From CAZCTO01 sp964501725 (GTDB taxonomy: Bacteria; Bacillota; Clostridia; Saccharofermentanales; Saccharofermentanaceae): 16,192 nucleotides of DNA. Below are positions 8,838-15,849 of this stretch, one piece after another. A program made the translations under genes and the position numbers. The notes beneath the pieces were generated by a model. It saw only the letters and a list, made by a program, of their open reading frames with translations. It was not told the DNA's origin and searched no databases. The DNA lies in the NCBI GenBank assembly GCA_964501725.1, contig CAZCTO010000028.1:1-16192 (forward strand), read 5' to 3'. The first letter of the stretch is position 1, and the number at the start of each line of letters is the position of its first letter.

Positions 8838-10087
8838 CACAAAAAATAATTTGTCCAAAATGTAGTACGGAAATATCGGTAGATGAGGTTTTAACTCATC
8901 AAATTGGAGATGAACTAAAGAAAAAATTTGAATCAGACAATAAAGCAAAAGAAGAAGAATTAGCTTTAAAACTAAAAGAAATTGATGAACAGAAGAAAAA
9001 AATTGAAGACGCAAAAACTAATGTTAAACAATCAATTGATCAAGGTGTGACAAAGGCCCTTGAGGTCGAAAAAAGTAAATTAAAAAATGAGGTAAAACAA
9101 GAAATCGAAAAAGAAAAAGCAGACGAGATTAAAATGTTATCTGAAAAAATTAATGAAAATACTAAAAAATTAGATGAAGCTAGAAAGAACGAACTTAATT
9201 TAAGAAAAGAGAAAAATCTTCTCGAAGAAGATAAAAAGAATTTTGAGTTAGAAAAACAAAGACAACTTGATGAAGAGAGAAAAAAGATTGCGGAAGAGGC
9301 AGGTAAGAAAGCGTCAGAAGAACAGCAATATAAATTAGCAGAATTATCCAAACAGCTTAATGACGCCATGAAAGTTAACGATGAATTAAAAAGAAAACTT
9401 CAACAAGGATCTCAACAAACACAGGGCGAAGTTCAAGAATTAGAGTTAGAAGAGCTATTAAAAAGAGAATTCACCAGAGACGAAATCATCCCAGTTGGGA
9501 AAGGAGAGAATGGAGCTGATATTACCCAAAAAGTATTTGATAATTTTGGACATCACTGTGGAACTATTGTTTGGGAATCAAAACACACTAAAGCCTGGAC
9601 CGATAGCTGGATTCCTAAACTAAAGGATGATCAAAGAAATTTAAAAGCAGAAATTGCTGTTATAGTCACCACTGTTTTACCAAAAGACATGAAAAACTTT
9701 GGTCAAAAAGATGGTATTTGGATCACGGATTTTACTTCATTTTTGGGTTTAGCATTAGCATTAAGAACAAATCTTCTTCAATTAACTTCTCTTAAATTAG
9801 CCAACGTAGGTAAAAATGAAAAAATGGAAGTTTTGTTTAATTATTTGACTGGTACTGGTTTTAATCAGAGAGTTGAGGCAATTGTTGAAGCATTCCGAGG
9901 ATTAAGAATTGATTTACAAAAAGAAAAAGACTCTTACACCAAAATTTGGGCAAAAAGAGAATCACAAATTAATAGGGTAATTGAAAATACTATCGGGATG
10001 TATGGTGATCTTGAAGATTTAACAGGTCAAGCACTTCCTAAAATTGAATCACTAGAATTACCAAGTGGAGATATAATTAATAATTAA
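8834..10087 (+). CDS. DUF2130 coiled-coil protein, possible PD-(D/E)xK-like nuclease
   Basis: This 417-residue protein begins with a single zinc-knuckle-like CPKC (C7, C10). A very long charged coiled coil rich in Glu and Lys covers about residues 25-195, and a globular domain about 205-400 matches my recognition of DUF2130, with landmarks GENGADI, IVWESKHTKAW and DGIWITDF. Within it D229 followed by E248-S-K250 gives a D...ExK spacing like PD-(D/E)xK nucleases. I infer a nuclease fold from that but cannot align it. The ATG overlaps the previous TGA (ATGA) with no Shine-Dalgarno sequence, so its expression should follow the RloC-like gene. The family has no established function that I can cite; the setting points to a defence role. 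There is no signal peptide or membrane segment, so it is cytoplasmic. Confidence 0.8.
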   Translation: MTQKIICPKCSTEISVDEVLTHQIGDELKKKFESDNKAKEEELALKLKEIDEQKKKIEDAKTNVKQSIDQGVTKALEVEKSKLKNEVKQEIEKEKADEIKMLSEKINENTKKLDEARKNELNLRKEKNLLEEDKKNFELEKQRQLDEERKKIAEEAGKKASEEQQYKLAELSKQLNDAMKVNDELKRKLQQGSQQTQGEVQELELEELLKREFTRDEIIPVGKGENGADITQKVFDNFGHHCGTIVWESKHTKAWTDSWIPKLKDDQRNLKAEIAVIVTTVLPKDMKNFGQKDGIWITDFTSFLGLALALRTNLLQLTSLKLANVGKNEKMEVLFNYLTGTGFNQRVEAIVEAFRGLRIDLQKEKDSYTKIWAKRESQINRVIENTIGMYGDLEDLTGQALPKIESLELPSGDIINN

Positions 10088-10098
10088 TAAACTCAAAA

Positions 10099-12561
10099 AT
10101 GCCAAAAATAATTGACGCTGACGAATCCTCAATAAAAGCATTATTAGATAATCCAAGTAGTTCGTTTGTTGTCCCTCGTCACCAAAGACAATTCGAATGG
10201 ACCAAAGAACAGTGGAGTGACTTGTGGAATGATATTCAAGAAGGAGAAACAAGTGATAGTCATTTTTTGGGATCGATTGTGGTAATTCCTTCTGACAAAG
10301 CTGGGTTTAAAATTAATAAATTTGAAGTTAATGATGGTCAACAAAGACTTACTACTATCTTAATTTTACTTTCAGTAATTCGAGATCAAGCAAAAAAATT
10401 AGGTAATAATGAATTTGCACAATATATAGATGATCATTTTTTAACTTCTAATTATTTTGAAGGCGGATCTAGGCAAATTGTTCCCAAAATGACTCTAGGT
10501 CATCTAGATGATTTAGAATTTAATAAAGTTTATAAAGGAGAACTTTTAAATAATCCTCAAGATACAAACCATCGAATTTATGAGTGTTATAACTATTTTA
10601 ATTCAATTATTTCTGAATTGAATTTTGATAAGTTAGAAGAATTATTAGAGAGGGTAACAAATAAAATTATTGTTGTTTATATCAACGTCGCTGATAAACT
10701 TAATGCCTTTCGATTATTTGAAACACTTAACGATCGTGGTTTAGCACTTTCAGCTGTAGATTTAATAAAAAATAATTTACTAATGAGAGCAGCGGCTGAT
10801 GAAAATGATGTTTTGTTAAATTCTATAGTAGAAGAATGGTTAGTAATGTACCAAAAGATTCGTAGTTATGATCCAGTTACATTTTTTTATCGGTTTATGT
10901 TATCCGAATATCCAGGAAAGATATCGGCTCAACAACTTTATGAAGTAATCAGTAAAAAAGCGAGAGATGAAAATTGGGATGCAAAATATATTTATGAATT
11001 TACAATTAAATTAAAAAAGGCGGCATCTGTTTATTCAGAATTAATGAATTCAAATGTTGGAAATGAAAGAATTAATCGCCGATTAAGTGATATAAGGTTT
11101 TTTGAAGCTAGTCCAAGTTACACTCTACTGATGAAAATTACTCCTCTTTTGAAAAGTGGCCAGCTTAACGAAGACCAATATTTACGGGTTATCGAATTAA
11201 TTGAATTATTTCATATTCGTTGGGGAATCTGTGGTCAATCAACTTCTAGATTAAGCGATATTTATAATCGTATTTGTACAAAAATAAACGAAGATGATGC
11301 CGGTAATATCCCAAATATTGTTGAAGACGAATACTTGGCTGTGGCTCAACCAATCTCGGATTCAATATTTCAAGCTGCGTTTCAAAATGAATTCGCTCAA
11401 CCTTCAGCTACCAGAACTAAATATATAATTTGGAAATTAGGAAATCCTGCTGGTGAAATCTCATTAAATTTTGATGAGGTACACACTGAACATATAATGC
11501 CACAATCCCTTAGTAGCCAATGGGTTAATGAATTAATAAATAATACTGGACTTGAAGAATCTGAAATAAAAAAGAGTCATCGTTTGTTATTAAATAAAAT
11601 TGGGAATTTTGCATTAATAAAAGGAGAATGGAATATTAGTATGTCTAATAAGATATTCACCGAAAAGAGTAATTATTATAGAAATTCAGAAATTATTTCA
11701 ACAAAAAATTTATCAGAATATCCTTCTTGGGAATTTAATACTGTTTTAGATAGAACTGAATCTTTATCCAAAAAAGCTGTTGAGATTTGGAAATTCAGTA
11801 AGCCTATTCCTACAATTGACTTAACTTTGTTGACAAAAGAATCTACTGGAAAAATTTATAACGTTGATGAGAACCTTGAAATTTATTGTATAGGTCCAGA
11901 TGCTTCAGCTAAGGCTAATGTGGTCGACCACAGATTTATTCGGGTCCTTAAAGGATCAACTTCTCGAAAAGAAATAGCCGATAGTTTTAAAAACCATGGA
12001 TATTTTAATCTTCGAGAACAATTGATAAAAGATAAAATTTTAGTCGAAAATGGATCTTCTTTGATATTTTCTTCGGATTATGTTTTCCAAAGCGCTAGTG
12101 CTGCTGCGGCGGTTGTGCTTGGTAGGGCTAGTAATGGACAAGCTGATTGGAAAGATATAAATGGGATACAAGTTTGGAAATTATCGGCTAATAATGATTC
12201 AAAAAATGACACCAAAATTGAATCAGATTTTGTTAAAAATATGGTTCAGATTATTCCAGAATGGATTAATAATGAATTCCCTGACGATGATTTATCATTG
12301 GTTTATGGTAGTTCAAAAACGGAAAGATATTTGAAAAATAATGGAAAAACTATTTTATATTATTACTATGCAAAAACGTGGATATATATGGAATTAAGAG
12401 GAGCGACTTCTGAAGAAATTGAATTTTTAAAAGGGAAACTATCTAAACCTGATTCGATTCTACAAAAAGGAGAATGGGCAACTCGATTCCATTTGGTTAA
12501 CGAAAATGATTTTAAAACTGTCCAAGAAATAGTAAAAAAAAGATTTGAAAATAATCATTAA
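10099..12561 (+). CDS. GmrSD-type (DUF262/DUF1524) type IV restriction protein with DUF4357 and unknown C-terminal domain
   Basis: This 820-residue protein starts 11 bases after the DUF2130 gene. Residues about 10-230 are DUF262 (GmrS-like), with QRQFEW at 29-34 and the nucleotide-binding signature DGQQRLTT at 79-86. About 425-560 is DUF1524 (GmrD-like, His-Me finger/HNH): VHTEHIMPQS around 461-470 and IGNFALI at 501-507, followed by an N...F..K pattern up to K523. In the family, GmrS and GmrD are joined to restrict DNA with modified, often glucosylated, cytosines. About 596-697 matches DUF4357 (GPDASAKA, LKGS, SASAAAAVVLGRASNG, W684). The last 120 residues I do not recognise. Key HNH and DGQQR residues are intact. 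No Shine-Dalgarno sequence is seen, so coupling or a leaderless-like start is likely. It complements the type I system by targeting DNA whose base modification blocks ordinary restriction. The fold is certain; the modified-base target is family inference. Confidence 0.88.
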   Translation: MPKIIDADESSIKALLDNPSSSFVVPRHQRQFEWTKEQWSDLWNDIQEGETSDSHFLGSIVVIPSDKAGFKINKFEVNDGQQRLTTILILLSVIRDQAKKLGNNEFAQYIDDHFLTSNYFEGGSRQIVPKMTLGHLDDLEFNKVYKGELLNNPQDTNHRIYECYNYFNSIISELNFDKLEELLERVTNKIIVVYINVADKLNAFRLFETLNDRGLALSAVDLIKNNLLMRAAADENDVLLNSIVEEWLVMYQKIRSYDPVTFFYRFMLSEYPGKISAQQLYEVISKKARDENWDAKYIYEFTIKLKKAASVYSELMNSNVGNERINRRLSDIRFFEASPSYTLLMKITPLLKSGQLNEDQYLRVIELIELFHIRWGICGQSTSRLSDIYNRICTKINEDDAGNIPNIVEDEYLAVAQPISDSIFQAAFQNEFAQPSATRTKYIIWKLGNPAGEISLNFDEVHTEHIMPQSLSSQWVNELINNTGLEESEIKKSHRLLLNKIGNFALIKGEWNISMSNKIFTEKSNYYRNSEIISTKNLSEYPSWEFNTVLDRTESLSKKAVEIWKFSKPIPTIDLTLLTKESTGKIYNVDENLEIYCIGPDASAKANVVDHRFIRVLKGSTSRKEIADSFKNHGYFNLREQLIKDKILVENGSSLIFSSDYVFQSASAAAAVVLGRASNGQADWKDINGIQVWKLSANNDSKNDTKIESDFVKNMVQIIPEWINNEFPDDDLSLVYGSSKTERYLKNNGKTILYYYYAKTWIYMELRGATSEEIEFLKGKLSKPDSILQKGEWATRFHLVNENDFKTVQEIVKKRFENNH

Positions 12562-12616
12562 AAAAAACACGATTGATAAAGACGAAGATTGATTTAAGGC
12601 GACCTAGGGTATAAAT

Positions 12617-14128
12617 TTAATTTTTTAAATAATCAAATAAACCAACATATCCTTTAATTGGTTTATAAAAAAAGTTTTTGTCAGTTAAAGCCATTAAAAT
12701 TGTTGTTTTTTTGACTACTCGACGATTTTGGACAGATTTAACTAGATTACTTATACTCATTGGTTCTCCGGCTTCTTTTAAAAGATCAATTATTAAATGT
12801 TTAGTGTCTAAATTTTTATAACCAAATTCTTTTAATGAAAAAAGAGATGGGCCGACATTGACAACATCACTCTTCCTCTTCATTCGCTCTATCATTGAGC
12901 GAACTTCGCGTTCTGTCATTGAAGCCTTATCCATTATTTCACTAATATGTACGGGTCTAGGATTATTTCTTAATATCTGTTCAACTAAATGATATTTGTC
13001 GTCACCAAGAGCTATTTTATTTGATTTAGTGGTAACAAGACCGTTATAAATAATTACATCTTTCTGTTTTTCAATAAATTTTTTGTCACATTTAAAATGA
13101 TTAGTTAATTCATTAATTTCGACAGATCCGGTCTGATTTGACAAAACATCTCTAATTTCACTTATTAAATTGTTAAGTGTGTTTATGTTTTTTGGGTGGA
13201 CGATTAGTTCGACTGATAGTAATTTATTAGAATATAAGAAAATGTCTTTCGGAAACATTTCTGCAAATAGTTTGACGACACTTTTGGGGTTATATTCTGA
13301 AGGTAAGTTAAGTAAATCGCTGACATTAAGGTTTTTTTGAGCGCTATCAAACATATAATTTAAAAATTCCACATTACCACACTGTAGATGAATATTTCTT
13401 TTTAATTTAAAAATTCCTTTTTTTTGAATTTGTCTAATTCGTTCTCGAGTAACTTTTAGTGCTTGCCCTTTTTCTTCAAGTGTTATTTCTTCCCTATAAA
13501 AACCAAACCTGTCATAGATTATGTCTAGCTCTCTTTCGTCTAAAGTGTTTTCTATAAATTCCTTTAGGTTGAAAATAGTATTTTTGTTTAAATTATCAAT
13601 GAAAAAATCAATCGATTGTTTAATCTTACAAACACTACCCTCTCTAATACCCCTTATTTTAGTTAAATCTTTTTCTAATAAATCGTTTATTTTTATGTAA
13701 CCCGCTTTTTTTAAATAATTTAAAGTTTTTATATCTAAACATAAATCTTCGATTAGGTTTTCTCTAATCTCTTTCACTACTGATGAAGATAAGAAAACTA
13801 TTCTCTGACTTTGGTTTTTATAAGGAATTATTTTGACTAAATCTCCTTCTTTACCAGGAATATTTATATCTGAATAAATTTGTTTAATAAGTTTTTCAAT
13901 CCTATTTTTACTATTAACACCAATACCTCTTATTTCTAACAGGTCTCTACCATCTAAATCATTTATTTTAAAAATACTAGCTTTTTTTAAATAATTTAAA
14001 GTTTTTTCGTCTAAACCTAAAGTTTCAACCAATATTTCTCCAACAAAATCGTTTTTGTGTAATGGTTGATACGGAATTACTACTTCTTCCCCATTTAGTT
14101 TTTCTTTGTCAAATAAACTTACTTGCAT
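12617..14128 (-). CDS. Sigma-70 region 4 plus alpha-CTD-like DNA-binding protein, partner of the GHKL ATPase
   Basis: This 503-residue protein has two helix-hairpin modules resembling the RNA polymerase alpha C-terminal domain, at about 30-84 and 120-176. Each has T-L-N-Y-L-K-K-A, then KINDL, then IRGI. A sigma region 4 domain follows at about 188-246: LDERELDIIYDRFGF, TLEEKGQALKVTRERIRQIQ and a basic tail KLKR. No sigma region 2 or 3 is present, so it is not a complete sigma factor. The C-terminal half looks like two or three winged-helix units (about 335-375, 378-435, 440-500; HISEIMDKASMTEREVRSMI is a clear HTH). It begins 2 bases after the ATPase stop with no Shine-Dalgarno sequence, so translation is probably coupled. 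The role is unknown: a promoter-binding regulator of this locus, or the DNA-recognition arm of a defence complex. The domain calls are good; any function is inference. Confidence 0.82.
   Translation of the reverse strand: MQVSLFDKEKLNGEEVVIPYQPLHKNDFVGEILVETLGLDEKTLNYLKKASIFKINDLDGRDLLEIRGIGVNSKNRIEKLIKQIYSDINIPGKEGDLVKIIPYKNQSQRIVFLSSSVVKEIRENLIEDLCLDIKTLNYLKKAGYIKINDLLEKDLTKIRGIREGSVCKIKQSIDFFIDNLNKNTIFNLKEFIENTLDERELDIIYDRFGFYREEITLEEKGQALKVTRERIRQIQKKGIFKLKRNIHLQCGNVEFLNYMFDSAQKNLNVSDLLNLPSEYNPKSVVKLFAEMFPKDIFLYSNKLLSVELIVHPKNINTLNNLISEIRDVLSNQTGSVEINELTNHFKCDKKFIEKQKDVIIYNGLVTTKSNKIALGDDKYHLVEQILRNNPRPVHISEIMDKASMTEREVRSMIERMKRKSDVVNVGPSLFSLKEFGYKNLDTKHLIIDLLKEAGEPMSISNLVKSVQNRRVVKKTTILMALTDKNFFYKPIKGYVGLFDYLKN
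13704..13730. repeat. 27-bp direct repeat, copy 1 (inside second alpha-CTD-like module)
   Basis: These 27 bases are identical to 13980-14006, 276 bases (exactly 92 codons) away and in the same frame. On the coding strand both encode KTLNYLKKA, the conserved core of the two alpha-CTD-like modules. It reflects an internal domain duplication or conversion rather than a mobile repeat. Confidence 0.85.
13980..14006. repeat. 27-bp direct repeat, copy 2 (inside first alpha-CTD-like module)
   Basis: This is the exact match of 13704-13730. The flanks diverge at once on both sides although the protein modules stay similar, so only the core helix is conserved at the base level. Confidence 0.85.
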
Positions 14129-14130
14129 GT

Positions 14131-15657
14131 TTAAGAAATTAATGTCCGTAAATTACTAGAAAAAATACTTTGATAACTATCAAATAAATTAACATTTTCC
14201 TCGGAGGTAAGAGATAGTTGTGCACTAGATAATGCATAGACAACAAAATCAAATGCGTTTATTAATTCCTGATTATCTTTATTTTGAGTAATAAAAGATT
14301 GATAAAAAGGATGATCAATATTGTAATAAATAATTGTTTTTTTACCTACTTGTTCACAATCAAAAAGAACTCCATTATCCCCTCTCGATCTAAATTCGAA
14401 TTTACAATTAGCTTTATCCGCTAATAATTCTCGACTATTTAAACGAGGGACTCTTTCCGAGCCAGAATTTTTTGGTAGAATAGCCCCGGGATTGTTATCT
14501 GTTGGATTTCTTGTTTCAATCTTTACTTTTGGTTTAATTAATAATTTTGATTTATTTGCGATAATTTTAGCCGCGATATCGTGGTCGACTTCACTGTTAT
14601 CATTTACAGCTTGTGCACTTTTTATTAATTTACGAATAGATACAATTTGTGGAGCTACAATGCGTTTTATTTTATCGAGAATAGTTTGTCTAGGACTAAT
14701 ATTTTTTTTAGTAAAATTAATATTCATCTCTTGATCAAAATTACCGGAAAAATACAACTCCATTCGGAGTCGATTAAAATCGTTGTGTTTGGTAAAAGTG
14801 CCGAGCGTAATTCCCGAAGCAATTTCTCTATTATTACGCATAATATAAAAACCTTGATTGGGAATATTAATTTTTTTAATTTTACAAGTCTGACTGTCAA
14901 AATTAGGTAATAAAGCAATTTTTATAACTACAATTTCCTTTTTGTTGTTAAATTCAATTTCAAATGATTCATTACACCTTATTTCTGTTCTGTCATCATA
15001 CTCATACAGTGGATCAATCGCTTTAACTAATTTATCATTTACATAAAATTTAACATCGTTTTTTATAAAGTATCTAAATATTCTTCCTATTTCTTCGTTT
15101 AACTTTAAAACTAGTTCATCTTCGTTTTTATTTTGGATTAAGTCACAGTTTTCAATTCTTACTATTGTTCCACTGTCATTACCAATTACATGAGAATCAA
15201 AATATTTTTTTTCTTCTTCAGATGAAATTCTTATTTCTTTTTCAAATTTATTTACTTTAATTATATAATCCAAGTCTTGGATTGAAGTCAAATAGTCCCC
15301 ATTTTTCTTTGTAATTACTGTTAATTTTTTACCAATTGAAATTGAAGCAGTAATAAGACCCATCCCAAATTTTCCCAAATCAGAATTAATTTCTCTGTTC
15401 GTATTAGAACCCAATCTCATTGCCTGGTCTAAAGTATTGAATCCCATTCCACATCCGTTATCTATAATTTCAATTTGTAAATCGTTATCACCAGCTTTTT
15501 TAACTCCTATAGAAACGTTTGATGCTTTAGCGTCAATACTATTGTCGACAATATCTGCTATCGCTGAAAAAGTATCGTAACCGACATTTCTTAAAGCATC
15601 AATTAACCTAAAAGGGTTAGGATTATTGTCATTAAAATCTTTTACCATGTTTTCCAT
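14131..15657 (-). CDS. GHKL (MORC/MutL/Hsp90-like) ATPase
   Basis: This 508-residue protein begins with a Bergerat-fold ATPase. The N box AIADIVDNSIDA spans 32-43, G1 DNGCGM 66-71 (ATP-binding Asp D66), and G2 GKFGMGL 95-101. A transducer-like S5 region runs to about 340 (NQGFYIMRNNREI at 267-279, NRLRMEL at 295-301). The C-terminal domain holds an NIDHPFY motif (446-452) and a helical tail. This build, an HATPase_c_3 domain plus transducer without histidine-kinase parts, matches the bacterial MutL/MORC-like ATPases that comparative-genomic work linked to restriction systems. Such proteins dimerise through their ATPase domains when ATP binds and can clamp DNA or reshape partners. The first ATG (15657) is chosen. 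A second at 15648 has a weak GGA just upstream and is a fair alternative. A promoter lies about 60 bases upstream. It is the first gene of a two-gene operon with the sigma4/alpha-CTD protein. Confidence 0.87.
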   Translation of the reverse strand: MENMVKDFNDNNPNPFRLIDALRNVGYDTFSAIADIVDNSIDAKASNVSIGVKKAGDNDLQIEIIDNGCGMGFNTLDQAMRLGSNTNREINSDLGKFGMGLITASISIGKKLTVITKKNGDYLTSIQDLDYIIKVNKFEKEIRISSEEEKKYFDSHVIGNDSGTIVRIENCDLIQNKNEDELVLKLNEEIGRIFRYFIKNDVKFYVNDKLVKAIDPLYEYDDRTEIRCNESFEIEFNNKKEIVVIKIALLPNFDSQTCKIKKINIPNQGFYIMRNNREIASGITLGTFTKHNDFNRLRMELYFSGNFDQEMNINFTKKNISPRQTILDKIKRIVAPQIVSIRKLIKSAQAVNDNSEVDHDIAAKIIANKSKLLIKPKVKIETRNPTDNNPGAILPKNSGSERVPRLNSRELLADKANCKFEFRSRGDNGVLFDCEQVGKKTIIYYNIDHPFYQSFITQNKDNQELINAFDFVVYALSSAQLSLTSEENVNLFDSYQSIFSSNLRTLIS

Positions 15658-15689
15658 TATTTTTTAATAAATATTTAAACAAATTGTTA

Positions 15690-15730
15690 ATATAAAATAT
15701 ATATAAATTAACATTATTTATATTTTATAT
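15690..15730. repeat. 12-bp perfect inverted repeat, possible operator of the GHKL operon
   Basis: The arm ATATAAAATATA (15690-15701) and its exact reverse complement at 15719-15730 flank a 17-base spacer. The right arm contains the predicted -10 element of the minus-strand promoter and the centre falls near the predicted transcription start, a normal place for a repressor site. The arms are pure A/T in an AT-rich stretch, so chance is a real alternative. Confidence 0.4.
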
Positions 15731-15749
15731 CATAAATTTAATTTGTCAA
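15722..15749 (-). promoter_or_regulatory. Sigma-70-type promoter of the GHKL ATPase operon
   Basis: On the minus strand a consensus -35 TTGACA (15749-15744) is followed after 16 bases by TAAAAT (15727-15722), one mismatch from TATAAT. Transcription would start near 15714-15716, leaving a leader of about 58 bases before the ATG at 15657. It lies just upstream of the operon it would drive. Confidence 0.6.
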
Positions 15750-15769
15750 TAGAATAATATTATTATTGT

Positions 15770-15775
15770 TATAAT
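15770..15775 (+). promoter_or_regulatory. Candidate -10 element for the rightward membrane-protein gene
   Basis: An exact TATAAT lies about 75 bases before the GTG at 15850. The nearest -35-like hexamer, TTGTCA at 15743-15748, is 21 bases away, longer than the usual 16-18. A second TATAAT at 15792-15797 has no convincing -35. In a region this AT-rich such hexamers arise by chance, so support is weak. Confidence 0.25.
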
Positions 15776-15849
15776 TTTATTAATTACGGTTTATAATTTA
15801 ATTTTTTGATACAACAAATATATTATTTTTTTGGTGATAAGATAGCTTA

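Noticed and set aside
9040..9369. Long minus-strand open frame of about 109 codons opposite the DUF2130 gene
   Set aside because: It is the Ser/Leu/Phe-rich shadow of a Glu/Lys-rich coiled coil on the plus strand, with no independent support.
12570..12594. Short GATTGAT direct repeats as an attachment site
   Set aside because: They are seven bases long, near each other, with no integrase or tRNA and no matching copy seen at the left edge of the island.
12612..12632. AT-only inverted repeat ATTTAA-TTTT-TTAAAT between the convergent genes as a terminator
   Set aside because: The stem is six A-T pairs with no G-C pair and overlaps the end of the minus-strand gene. It is too weak to call in such AT-rich DNA. 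No better hairpin is seen in 12562-12616, so the terminator there is undefined.
15753..15764. AATAATATTATT 12-bp palindrome as an operator
   Set aside because: It is a pure A/T palindrome in a region of near-repeats of AAT/ATT. It overlaps no well-placed promoter element, so chance is the simpler explanation.
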